Shown: positions 56,258 through 64,000 of the stretch, one piece after another
Layout of the letters: every line of letters starts with the position of its first letter
Numbering within the stretch: the stretch's first letter is position 1
Assembly (NCBI RefSeq): GCF_900114605.1
Contig: NZ_FOTP01000002.1
Span: 124,001 to 188,000 of the forward strand
Origin: Bradyrhizobium sp. NFR13
GTDB taxonomy: Bacteria; Pseudomonadota; Alphaproteobacteria; Rhizobiales; Xanthobacteraceae
Direction: 5' to 3'
DNA: 64,000 nucleotides
Position numbers and translations under genes: made by a program
The notes under the pieces: generated by a model
What the model was told of the DNA's origin: nothing
Seen by the model: only the letters and a program-made list of their open reading frames with translations
Database searches by the model: none

Positions 56258-57283
56258 ATGAGCACACGCGCATTCATCACCGGTGTATCTGGGCTGGAGC
56301 TGACCGCTGAGGAGCGTGCATTTCTGCGCGTGGAACGGCCGTGGGGCTTCATTCTCTTCAAGCGAAACATTGACAATCCCACACAAGTTGCTCGGCTTGT
56401 GGAGGAATTGCGCGGGACGACAGGTGATCTGGATGCGCCGGTCCTGGTTGATCAGGAAGGTGGTCGGGTTCAGCGTCTGGGGCCGCCGCACTGGCCGGTC
56501 TATCCGCCTGGTGCCGTGTTCGGCACGCTTTATGACGCTGACCCGCAGGCGGGCCTCAGGGCCGCCTGGCTGAGCTCGCGGTTGATTGCAGCTGATCTGG
56601 TGGACCTCGGGATTACCGTGGACTGCCTGCCGCTGGCGGACGTCCCCGTCGAAGGCGCTGATGCCGTGATCGGCAATCGGGCCTACGGCACTGAGCCCGG
56701 CAAGGTTGCGATTATCGCGCGTGCCGTGACCGAAGGTCTGTCGCAGGGTGGCATTCTACCGGTCCTGAAACACATTCCGGGCCACGGTCGGGCCACGGCC
56801 GACACCCATTTCAAACTGCCCATCGTGGACAACTCGAAGAATGAGCTCGAAGCCTCTGACTTTGAAGCATTTCGTCCGCTGGTCGATCTGCCGATGGCGA
56901 TGACTGCACATGTTGTGTTTAGCGCTCTGGACGCCACCCAACCGGCCACGACTTCTGCGACAATCATCGAACAGGTGATTCGCGGCAGTATCGGGTTCCA
57001 GGGTTTGTTGATGAGTGATGACGTGTCCATGAATGCTCTGGCGGGATCGATCGCGGAACGCACGCGCGCGATCGTCAGCGCCGGATGCGACATGGTCCTG
57101 CATTGCAACGGCAAGCTGGACGAGATGCGCGACGCCGCGAGCGAGACCCCGGTTCTGGCCGGGAAGGCGCTCGAGCGCGCCAGAGCGGCAGTCGCCGCTC
57201 GTCGTCAGCCTCAGCCGTTCGACCGCGCCGCTGGACGCGCGGAACTGGACGCCTTGATCGCTCGAGCAGGAGCAAGTGCATGA
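56258..57283 (+). CDS. nagZ: Beta-N-acetylhexosaminidase
   Basis: 341 residues, glycoside hydrolase family 3. It removes N-acetylglucosamine from recycled muropeptides in the cytosol. The catalytic loop is KHIPGHGRATADTHFKLP and the nucleophile Asp is in LLMSDDVSMNAL. DQEGGRVQRLG is the substrate-binding start. It overlaps scpA by four bases (ATGA). The NagZ product can induce AmpC-type beta-lactamase regulation in other species. Confidence 0.95.
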   Translation: MSTRAFITGVSGLELTAEERAFLRVERPWGFILFKRNIDNPTQVARLVEELRGTTGDLDAPVLVDQEGGRVQRLGPPHWPVYPPGAVFGTLYDADPQAGLRAAWLSSRLIAADLVDLGITVDCLPLADVPVEGADAVIGNRAYGTEPGKVAIIARAVTEGLSQGGILPVLKHIPGHGRATADTHFKLPIVDNSKNELEASDFEAFRPLVDLPMAMTAHVVFSALDATQPATTSATIIEQVIRGSIGFQGLLMSDDVSMNALAGSIAERTRAIVSAGCDMVLHCNGKLDEMRDAASETPVLAGKALERARAAVAARRQPQPFDRAAGRAELDALIARAGASA

Positions 57284-58110
57284 GCGCTGAGATTTTGTCG
57301 TTTGAAACCGGACTGCCGGCCGAGGTCATTCCCGATGACGAGCCGGCGCTGGTCGTCGACGTCGAAGGTTACGAAGGCCCGCTCGATCTGCTGCTCGCGC
57401 TCGCACGTCAGCAGAAGGTCGACCTGCACAAGATCTCGATTCTGGCGCTAGCCGACCAGTACCTGCTGTTCATCGAAGCGGCGCGAAAAATCCGTCTGGA
57501 ACTGGCTGCCGACTATTTGGTGATGGCGGCCTGGCTGGCGTTTCTGAAGTCGCGCCTGCTGCTGCCGGATACGACGGTGCCGGGCGAAGGCCCGAGCGCC
57601 GAGGATATGGCGACCGCGCTGGCCAACCGGCTGCGCCGCCTTGAAGCCATCCGCGAAGCCTCGAACAGGCTGATGACCCGGCCGCAGCTCAACCGCGACA
57701 TTTTTCCGCGCGGCGTTCCCGAGTCGATCGCCGAGGTGAAGCATCCGCGGTTCACGGCGACGCTTTACGATCTGCTGTCGGCCTATGCGACCCAGCGCCA
57801 GGCGCGCGTGCTGACGCGCGTGCATCTCGCCAAGCGCACCGTCTGGTCGCTGAGTGAGGCGCGCGCCTCGCTGGAGCGGCTGGTCGGCATGGCGGAGGAC
57901 TGGAGCCGTCTCGACGAATATCTGCTGGCCTATGTCGCCGACCCCGCGCAGCGCGCGACGGTGATGGCCTCGAGTTTTGCTGCCGCGCTTGAACTGGTCC
58001 GTGAGGGTACGCTCGACCTCAGCCAGAAAGAAGCATTCGCGCCTTTGTATTTCCGCAAGCACATCGCCCAGCCGCCTGTGCAGGTGGAGCCGGAAGTTCC
58101 GGCCGAGTAA
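57280..58110 (+). CDS. scpA: Segregation and condensation protein A
   Basis: 276 residues from the ATG at 57280, which overlaps the nagZ stop. ScpA is the kleisin subunit bridging SMC heads in bacterial condensin. Motifs: VDVEGYEGPLDLLLALARQQ, KVDLHKISILALADQYLLF and ADYLVMAAWLAFLKSRLLLP at the N-terminus, and a C-terminal winged-helix region ending in FAPLYFRK. It is 21 bases before scpB. Confidence 0.96.
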   Translation: MSAEILSFETGLPAEVIPDDEPALVVDVEGYEGPLDLLLALARQQKVDLHKISILALADQYLLFIEAARKIRLELAADYLVMAAWLAFLKSRLLLPDTTVPGEGPSAEDMATALANRLRRLEAIREASNRLMTRPQLNRDIFPRGVPESIAEVKHPRFTATLYDLLSAYATQRQARVLTRVHLAKRTVWSLSEARASLERLVGMAEDWSRLDEYLLAYVADPAQRATVMASSFAAALELVREGTLDLSQKEAFAPLYFRKHIAQPPVQVEPEVPAE

Positions 58111-58131
58111 GTGGAAGAAGGAGATCCAGAC

Positions 58132-59187
58132 ATGGCAAGCCTCGCCGAGAAACGCATCGACGATGTCGAGGATCAGATCGTGCAGCAGGAAACTGTGTCC
58201 GAGACGGAGCCCGAAGCGCGTCCGGAAGAATTGCGTTTGCTTGAGGCGCTGCTGTTCGCGTCCACCGAGCCGCTGGACCAGTCCGCGCTGGCCAAGCGCA
58301 TGCCGGATGGCGTCGATATCAAGGCGGCGCTGGCCCAGTTGCAAGCGGACTATGCCATGCGCGGCGTCAATCTGGTTCGCGTTGCCAACAAATGGACGTT
58401 CCGCACCGCCGGTGACCTGTCTTGGCTGATGACCCGCGAGACCACCGAAACCCGCAAGCTGTCGCGCGCGGCCATCGAAGTGCTCGCCATCGTCGCCTAT
58501 CACCAGCCGGTGACCCGCGCCGAAATCGAAGACATTCGCGGCGTCATCACCTCTAAGGGCACGCTCGACGTGCTGCTGGAAACCGGCTGGATCAAGCCGC
58601 GTGGTCGTCGCAAGACGCCGGGCCGTCCGCTGACCTTCGGCACCACCGAGAGCTTCCTGTCGCAGTTCAGCCTCGAGGCGCTTGGTGATCTGCCGGGTCT
58701 GGAGGAACTCAAGGGCACGGGCCTGCTGGATTCGCGACTGCCGTCCGGCTTCAGCGTGCCCAATCCGTCCGACGATCCGACACTCCGCGAGGACGAGGAT
58801 CCCCTGGAAGGCGGCGATCTGGAGCTGGCGCTGTCGGCGCCCGATCCGGAATTCCCGGAACTGCAGCTCAAGGAACCGGAGACTGGCACCGTCGAATTTG
58901 CTGGTGATGTGGAGGCTTTTGCCGAGGCGAAGGCCGAATTCACCGAAACGACCGATGTCGTGGAGCCGGTAAGCGAAGTGGCCGACGTCGCGGAACTCGA
59001 AGCCGGTGATCTTGATGTGATCGAGGCTGAGACCGGAGCGACCGAGGCCGCAGAGCCCGAAACCGCCGATCTCGACGATGATGAAGACGATTCGGACGAC
59101 GAGCTTGACGAGGACGATCAGGACGAAGATGAGCCGGATGACGTCGAGCCGGACGCAACCGATCGGGACGACGACTACAAGGGGTGA
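58132..59187 (+). CDS. scpB: Segregation and condensation protein B with long acidic tail
   Basis: 351 residues from the ATG at 58132, which has GAAGGAG eight bases upstream; an upstream GTG is in frame but poorly placed. Residues 34-200 are the double winged-helix ScpB core (LRLLEALLFASTEPLDQSAL, ATEVLAIVAYHQPVTRAEI-type helix, GRRKTPGRPLTFGTTESFL). Residues about 210-351 are a Glu/Asp-rich, low-complexity tail ending in long Asp/Glu runs; the plain family core ends near 200. ScpB dimers cap ScpA-SMC. Tail role is unknown. Confidence 0.93.
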   Translation: MASLAEKRIDDVEDQIVQQETVSETEPEARPEELRLLEALLFASTEPLDQSALAKRMPDGVDIKAALAQLQADYAMRGVNLVRVANKWTFRTAGDLSWLMTRETTETRKLSRAAIEVLAIVAYHQPVTRAEIEDIRGVITSKGTLDVLLETGWIKPRGRRKTPGRPLTFGTTESFLSQFSLEALGDLPGLEELKGTGLLDSRLPSGFSVPNPSDDPTLREDEDPLEGGDLELALSAPDPEFPELQLKEPETGTVEFAGDVEAFAEAKAEFTETTDVVEPVSEVADVAELEAGDLDVIEAETGATEAAEPETADLDDDEDDSDDELDEDDQDEDEPDDVEPDATDRDDDYKG

Positions 59188-59328
59188 TCGCGGCATTAAC
59201 GCTCGCGGCATTGCGCCGCGACATCCGTGATTCCACGAGGGTTAAGTCCTTGTTTTTGACACCCCCGCAGCCTACGTTCCGGTCAGATCAGGCCGGGCGA
59301 CTGGCCGCGTGTTTGGAGGATTAGCAGG

Positions 59329-59568
59329 ATGGGTTCACTCAGCATTTGGCACTGGATCGTCGTGATCGGAGTGGTCCTGCTGCTGTTCGGGCGCGGCAAG
59401 ATTTCCGACCTGATGGGCGACGTGGCGCAGGGCATCAAGGCCTTCAAGAAGGGCATGGCGGATGACGATAAGCCGGCAGACAAGCCGACTGAGCCGGTCC
59501 GCACCATCGACCAGACCCCGCCGGCGCCGACCGCCAACCGTACGGACGTCGGCAGCAAGGCTGTCTGA
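59329..59568 (+). CDS. tatA: Sec-independent translocase TatA
   Basis: 79 residues. TatA forms the size-variable pore of the twin-arginine export system. The family look is complete: [20 protein letters not shown] (short span), then [19 protein letters not shown] (amphipathic helix) and a charged tail. AGGAGG-like sequence (TTGGAGGATTAGCAGG) precedes the ATG. It begins tatABC, 141 bases downstream of scpB. Confidence 0.97.
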   Translation: MGSLSIWHWIVVIGVVLLLFGRGKISDLMGDVAQGIKAFKKGMADDDKPADKPTEPVRTIDQTPPAPTANRTDVGSKAV

Positions 59569-59653
59569 GGTTCCGAAGGGATTGTCCTGAGGGATCGCGG
59601 CGGCCATTGAAGGAGACGCGGGCGCATCCAGCCCCGCGTGAGCGGATTTTTTC

Positions 59654-60178
59654 ATGTTCGACATCGGGTGGAGTGAACTGGTCGTCATCGCGGTCGTCGC
59701 GCTGATTGCCATCGGCCCGAAAGAACTGCCCGGCGTGCTGCGGATGGTTGGGCAGTGGATGGGCAAGGCCCGCAAGATGGCCGCCGAATTCCAGGGCCAG
59801 TTCAACGAGGCGATGCGCGAAGCCGAAATGGCTGACGTCAAGAAAGCCTTCGACGACGTGAAGGACGTGGCCTCCGGTTTCACCACCAATAATATCATGA
59901 CCTCGCTGACCAAGGACGTCAGCGAGGTCATGGCGATCGATAAGGCCGACAATCTCGACACGCCGACGGCGATGCCCACTACGCCTGAGCTGCCGACACC
60001 CGAGACCCTCGTTGAAGCCGAGACGCATGCGCAGGAAACTGCTGCGGTAAACGAGCCGCTGGCCATTACCCGGGAAGTGCAGCCGTCGCCGGTCGAAACC
60101 CACGCTGCCGCCAATGATGGTGCAGCGGCCCCCGACGCGGCCAATCCTGATGGCCTGAAGGACGCCAAAGCGTCATGA
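59654..60178 (+). CDS. tatB: Sec-independent translocase TatB
   Basis: 174 residues. [20 protein letters not shown] is the N-terminal span with the conserved Glu8, [20 protein letters not shown] the hinge and amphipathic helix, and a long acidic, Pro/Thr-rich tail follows. TatB recognises twin-arginine signals with TatC. It overlaps the tatC start by four bases (ATGA). Confidence 0.96.
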   Translation: MFDIGWSELVVIAVVALIAIGPKELPGVLRMVGQWMGKARKMAAEFQGQFNEAMREAEMADVKKAFDDVKDVASGFTTNNIMTSLTKDVSEVMAIDKADNLDTPTAMPTTPELPTPETLVEAETHAQETAAVNEPLAITREVQPSPVETHAAANDGAAAPDAANPDGLKDAKAS

Positions 60179-60987
60179 GTGCCGAAGATATCGAAGCCTC
60201 CAAGGCTCCCTTGATGGATCACCTGATCGAGCTGCGGTCGCGGCTGATCAAGGCGCTGCTCGCATTCGCCGTGGCCTTCATCTTCTGCTTCTTCTTCGCC
60301 AAGCAGATCTACAATGTGCTGGTCTGGCCGTTCGTCTGGGTCGCCGGCCCCGAGAACTCGAAATTCATCTACACGGCGCTGCTGGAATACTTTCTGACCC
60401 AGCTCAAGCTCGCGATGTTCGGCGCCGGCTTCATCTCGTTTCCGGTGATTGCTGCGCAAATCTACATGTTCGTGGCGCCTGGCCTCTACAAGCACGAGAG
60501 GGGCGCGTTCCTGCCATATCTGATTGCGACGCCGATCTTCTTCGCGCTGGGCTCGCTGCTGGTCTATTTCCTCGTGCTGCCGATGCTGATCCGTTTCTCG
60601 CTGGGCATGCAGCAGGCCGGCGGTGCCGAGACAGCACAGATCGCCTTGCTGCCCAAGGTCGGCGAATATCTGTCGCTCATGATGTCGCTGATCTTCGCCT
60701 TCGGCATCGCCTTCCAGCTGCCGGTGATCCTGACGCTGCTCGGCCGCATCGGCATCCTCACATCAAAACAACTGCGCGATAAGCGCCGGTACTTCATCGT
60801 TGGCGCCTTCATTATCGCGGCCGTGTTGACACCGCCCGACGTGATCAGTCAGGCCTCCCTCGCGATCCCGCTGATGATCCTCTACGAAGGCTCCATCATC
60901 GCCGTGGGCATCGTCGAGAAGAACGCTGCGAAAGCGGCGGCCAAGGCGGCTGCTGCGACCGGCACTGATGTGACGCCGGCAGAATAG
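60175..60987 (+). CDS. tatC: Sec-independent translocase TatC
   Basis: 270 residues, six spans. The opening [20 protein letters not shown] has the conserved Glu/Arg of the signal-peptide site, and [20 protein letters not shown] and [20 protein letters not shown] are core helices. [20 protein letters not shown] near the end is diagnostic. TatC recognises Tat signal peptides together with TatB. A 125-base gap separates it from serS. Confidence 0.97.
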   Translation: MSAEDIEASKAPLMDHLIELRSRLIKALLAFAVAFIFCFFFAKQIYNVLVWPFVWVAGPENSKFIYTALLEYFLTQLKLAMFGAGFISFPVIAAQIYMFVAPGLYKHERGAFLPYLIATPIFFALGSLLVYFLVLPMLIRFSLGMQQAGGAETAQIALLPKVGEYLSLMMSLIFAFGIAFQLPVILTLLGRIGILTSKQLRDKRRYFIVGAFIIAAVLTPPDVISQASLAIPLMILYEGSIIAVGIVEKNAAKAAAKAAAATGTDVTPAE

Positions 60988-61112
60988 GGACGTCCTCAAA
61001 GAGCCTGAGCCGGCCCATTTGATGTTTCAAATCAGCAGGTTTCGGGGTAGTCAGGGCGCGTTGGAATCCACCATCTATGGTGTAGGTCAACATTCCAGCG
61101 CAGGACCTTCCC

Positions 61113-62417
61113 ATGCACGACATCAAATCGATCCGCGACAATCCCGAGGCTTTCGACGCTGCACTGAAGCGGCGGGGACTGGCGCCGCTGTCGGCATCGC
61201 TGTTGGCGATCGATGAGACCCGTCGCACCGCAATCCTGGCGTCCGAGCAGGCGCAGGCGCGGCGCAACGCGGCGTCGAAGGAAATCGGCGAGGCCAAGAA
61301 GAACAAGGACGAGGCGCGCGCCAACGCCTTGATGGCCGAGGTCACCGAACTCAAGACGACGATGCCGGCGATGGAAGCCGCGGTGAAGGATGCTGAAGAC
61401 AAGCTCAAGGTCGCACTCGCCGAAATCCCGAACCTGCCGCTCGACGAGGTGCCGGAAGGTGTCGACGAGCATGGCAATGTCGAGCGCCATCACTTCGGTG
61501 CCAAGCGCAATTACGCGTTCACGCCGAAGGCGCATTACGATATCGGCGAAGCCATGGGCTTCATGGACTTCGAAGCCGCGGCCAAGCTGTCGGGGGCGCG
61601 CTTTGTCGTGCTGAAGAAGGGGCTGGCGCGTCTCGAGCGCGCCATCGGGCAGTTCATGCTCGACCTGCACACGAACGAACACGGCTATACGGAAGTGAAT
61701 CCACCGCTCTTGGTGCGCGATGATGCGATGTTTGGCACCGCGCAGCTTCCGAAGTTTCGCGATGATCAGTTCGCTGCCGGTGCGATCGGTAGTGAAGGGC
61801 AGGGGTACTGGCTCATCCCGACCGCCGAAGTCCCTCTCACCAACCTCGTGCGTGAATCCATCCTCGACGAAAAAGAACTGCCGCTGCGCATGACGGCGCT
61901 CACGCCGTGCTTTCGCGCCGAAGCAGGTGCTGCCGGCCGCGATACGCGCGGCATGATCCGTCAGCATCAGTTCACCAAGGTCGAACTGGTCTCGGTGACG
62001 ACGCCCGAGGAGAGCAGGAACGAGCACGAGCGCATGCTGTCCTGCGCCGAGGAAGTGCTGCGCCGGCTTGGCCTGCATTATCGCGTGATGACGCTGTGCA
62101 CCGGCGACATGGGCTTTGCCGCGCAGAAGACCTACGACATCGAGGTCTGGATGCCGGGCCAGGGCGAGGGTGGTGCTTACCGCGAGATTTCGTCCTGCTC
62201 GGTCTGCGGTGGTTTTCAGGCGCGCCGCATGGATGCGCGCTCGCGCGGGCCGGACGGCAAGCCGCGTTTCGTCCATACGTTGAACGGCTCGGGCACCGCC
62301 GTCGGTCGTGCGCTGATCGCCGTGATGGAAAACTATCAGCAGGAAGACGGCTCGATTGCCGTGCCCGATGTGCTGCAGCCCTATATGGGTGGCCTCAAGG
62401 TCGTTCAGGCCGGCTAA
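61113..62417 (+). CDS. serS: Seryl-tRNA synthetase
   Basis: 434 residues, class II. The N-terminal coiled-coil arm (about 1-110) is visible ([20 protein letters not shown]). Motif 2 is in [20 protein letters not shown] and motif 3 in [20 protein letters not shown], with [14 protein letters not shown] between. The neighbours tatC and surE are standard for the order. Confidence 0.97.
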   Translation: MHDIKSIRDNPEAFDAALKRRGLAPLSASLLAIDETRRTAILASEQAQARRNAASKEIGEAKKNKDEARANALMAEVTELKTTMPAMEAAVKDAEDKLKVALAEIPNLPLDEVPEGVDEHGNVERHHFGAKRNYAFTPKAHYDIGEAMGFMDFEAAAKLSGARFVVLKKGLARLERAIGQFMLDLHTNEHGYTEVNPPLLVRDDAMFGTAQLPKFRDDQFAAGAIGSEGQGYWLIPTAEVPLTNLVRESILDEKELPLRMTALTPCFRAEAGAAGRDTRGMIRQHQFTKVELVSVTTPEESRNEHERMLSCAEEVLRRLGLHYRVMTLCTGDMGFAAQKTYDIEVWMPGQGEGGAYREISSCSVCGGFQARRMDARSRGPDGKPRFVHTLNGSGTAVGRALIAVMENYQQEDGSIAVPDVLQPYMGGLKVVQAG

Positions 62418-62439
62418 GGCGGCGTCGCGCGCCAGCCGC

Positions 62440-62940
62440 TCAGGCGCGGCTGGCGGTCACGAGTGCGCATTTGGCTTTCTCGGCTTTTATGTTGACAAAG
62501 CCCATATGCGTCATCGGAAACGCCTTGCGGCTTTTCGTGCTGACGGTCTCCGCGATGACGCGGCGACGCTCCGTCACATAACGCCCATCCCTGCTGCGGA
62601 AGGCGCAAGCGATTTCGAGGTCCTTGACCGGATAGTCATTGGCGTTGCGGACGGTGAAGGTCATGAGCGCCCTGGAGCCGAGGCCGCCGCGGCGAAACGA
62701 TTGGCGGGACAGGCTGAGACGGTTGAGCTCTGCGGCGTCGGGGACGCTAACGAGTTGCGAGGGAGTGGATTTCGCATAATCCTCCTCACTCAGATCGTCA
62801 GTCATTGCCATGACCGCCGTATTGAGGGCGAGATCAGGCTTGGTTTCGGCCAGCCGGGGGAGCAGCAGCCGCCCCGTCAGAGCGACAATTACGATCACCG
62901 GCAATCCGATAATCAGCATCCGTTTGAGCTGCTTCGCCAT
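62440..62940 (-). CDS. Single-pass membrane protein, unknown
   Basis: 166 residues. A basic start (MAKQLKRM) and one span (LIIGLPVIVIVALTGRLLL) precede a periplasmic part with a beta-sandwich-like pattern (GSRALMTFTVRNANDYPVKD, LEIACAFRSRDGRYVTERRR). Family not named; similar proteins are found near surE in relatives. It is on the minus strand, converging on serS with 22 bases between. Confidence 0.7.
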   Translation of the reverse strand: MAKQLKRMLIIGLPVIVIVALTGRLLLPRLAETKPDLALNTAVMAMTDDLSEEDYAKSTPSQLVSVPDAAELNRLSLSRQSFRRGGLGSRALMTFTVRNANDYPVKDLEIACAFRSRDGRYVTERRRVIAETVSTKSRKAFPMTHMGFVNIKAEKAKCALVTASRA

Positions 62941-63185
62941 CTCCGTCGCCTCTGTGGGGCGCTGCGACCAAGGCCATCCGGGTCGAGCGCGTATGCTTCA
63001 GACGCAACTGGCACTCACCTACCTGAATTGAAAATCGCGGCGACGCCGAAATGTTCCGGTCCGCGGGAAAAATCGCCTTCGGAACAGCCCTGGCAGCGCC
63101 CAAAATGGGGGTGGCAAAAGCGGGCACATGCTGGCAAAAACCGGTGCCGGCCAGCGGCCCTCCCGATCGAAAAGGCACCTCACGA

Positions 63186-63953
63186 ATGCGTATTCTCTGC
63201 ACCAATGACGACGGCATTCACGCCCCCGGCCTGAAGATCATCGAGCAGATCGCCAAGGAATTGTCCGACGACGTCTGGGTGGTGGCGCCCGAGCTCGATC
63301 AGTCGGGTGTGTCGCATTCATTGTCGCTGAACGATCCGCTGCGGCTGCGCGCAGTCGGCGAACGCCACTATGCCGTGCGCGGTACGCCGACCGACTGCGT
63401 CATCATGGGCGCGCGCCATATCCTGAAAGACAAGCAGCCCGATCTCGTATTGTCCGGCGTCAACAAGGGCCGCAACGTCGCCGAGGACGTGGTCTATTCC
63501 GGTACCATCGCCGGCGCCCTTGAAGGCACTATTCTCGGTTTCCCGTCGGTGGCGCTGAGCCAGGAATTCTCGATGGAAACGCGTCACAACCCGCAATGGG
63601 AAACGGCGTTGAAATACGGGCCGGACGTGCTTCGCAAGGTCATAAAGACGGGCGTGCCGAAGAACACGGTCATCAACATCAACTTCCCGGCCTGCGCGGC
63701 CGACGAGGTGAAAGGTGTCGTCGTCACCCGGCAGGGCAAACGCAATCAGGGGTTCCTGCGTATCGACGAACGCCGCGACGGCCGCAACAATCCATATTTC
63801 TGGATCGGGTTCGAGCGTATCGTCGCGGCGGAAGCGCCCCCGGAAGGGACTGACCTCGCAGCGCTTGCGGCGCGCTATGTCTCGGTGACACCGCTGCGTC
63901 TTGATCGCACGGATGAGGCGTTCAGCGAGACGCTCAGCAAAGCGCTCGGCTAA
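63186..63953 (+). CDS. surE: 5'/3'-nucleotidase SurE
   Basis: 255 residues from the ATG at 63186. MRILCTNDDGIHAPGLKIIE holds the metal Asp pair (N-D-D), VAPELDQSGVSHSLSL the Ser, and DLVLSGVNKGRNVAEDVVYS the Asn; PTDCVIMGA is also conserved. It dephosphorylates nucleoside monophosphates during stress and in stationary phase. A protein-isoaspartate methyltransferase (pcm) often follows and would lie beyond the window end. Nothing is seen in the last 47 bases. Confidence 0.95.
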   Translation: MRILCTNDDGIHAPGLKIIEQIAKELSDDVWVVAPELDQSGVSHSLSLNDPLRLRAVGERHYAVRGTPTDCVIMGARHILKDKQPDLVLSGVNKGRNVAEDVVYSGTIAGALEGTILGFPSVALSQEFSMETRHNPQWETALKYGPDVLRKVIKTGVPKNTVININFPACAADEVKGVVVTRQGKRNQGFLRIDERRDGRNNPYFWIGFERIVAAEAPPEGTDLAALAARYVSVTPLRLDRTDEAFSETLSKALG

Positions 63954-64000
63954 ACGTTCCGAGATGCCGGGTGTATCTGATTAAACCGCAACGCCCTTGA

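Noticed and set aside
57448-59211. 587-codon open frame antisense to scpA and scpB
   Set aside because: Spans two real genes and their gap on the other strand; typical high-GC antisense frame.

Overview
The window is high-GC chromosomal DNA from an alphaproteobacterium of the Hyphomicrobiales, most likely Nitrobacteraceae (the Bradyrhizobium / Rhodopseudomonas / Tardiphaga / Afipia group). The evidence is the gene order tpiA-secG-pyrG-kdsA-eno-pdhABC-lpd and argS-SPOR-nagZ-scpAB-tatABC-serS-surE, an E1-beta subunit carrying its own lipoyl domain, a DUF5076 gene inside the pdh cluster, an ExoR-type Sel1 protein, and palindromic intergenic repeats of the type common in these genomes. I could not search databases, so names rest on motifs, length and context. 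I see no rRNA, tRNA, CRISPR array, transposase or integrase.

Layout. 1-2800: the end of a 2Fe-2S ferredoxin, a periplasmic branched-chain-amino-acid-type binding protein, a tiny membrane protein, a decayed copy of the binding protein's 3' end, and a Gly/His-rich exported protein. 2822-7211 (minus): moaC, trpC, trpD and a membrane-anchored PpiC/SurA-type isomerase. 7444-11573: two small stress-type proteins, tpiA, secG, pyrG. 11792-16245: a histone-deacetylase-like amidohydrolase, a scar joining two gene fragments, and a minus-strand pair encoding a signal-peptide-bearing PAAR-repeat protein and a 902-residue CHAT-domain protein. 16377-21322: NIPSNAP, kdsA, an MFS transporter, a Nudix hydrolase, queF, eno. 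21534-31253: accessory region with an RTX glycoside hydrolase, two unusual alpha/beta hydrolases, an ICMT-like methyltransferase, an MDR oxidoreductase, an MFS exporter, a LysE exporter and an exported caspase-family protein. 31579-38630: an FMN reductase, a FtsB-like protein and the pyruvate dehydrogenase cluster with two extra small genes. 38794-40808: small unknowns and exoR. 40883-44622 (minus): TonB receptor, PepSY protein and a small membrane protein, apparently an iron-uptake operon. 44913-50988: xthA, an RND efflux pair and an exported amidohydrolase. 51015-63953: housekeeping block erpA, dgt, argS, SPOR protein, nagZ, scpA, scpB, tatABC, serS, a small membrane protein and surE.

How the parts fit. 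Much of the window is core metabolism and envelope biology: glycolysis (tpiA, eno) into acetyl-CoA (pdh), KDO for LPS (kdsA), Sec and Tat export (secG, tatABC), chromosome segregation (scpAB), cell-wall recycling (nagZ, SPOR) and exopolysaccharide control (exoR). Between these core blocks lie short accessory insertions. The least explained are the exported PAAR / CHAT pair (13211-16245), the four-gene cluster starting with a hydrolase whose nucleophile position is cysteine (24543-28814), and the secreted caspase-fold protein (29502-31253).
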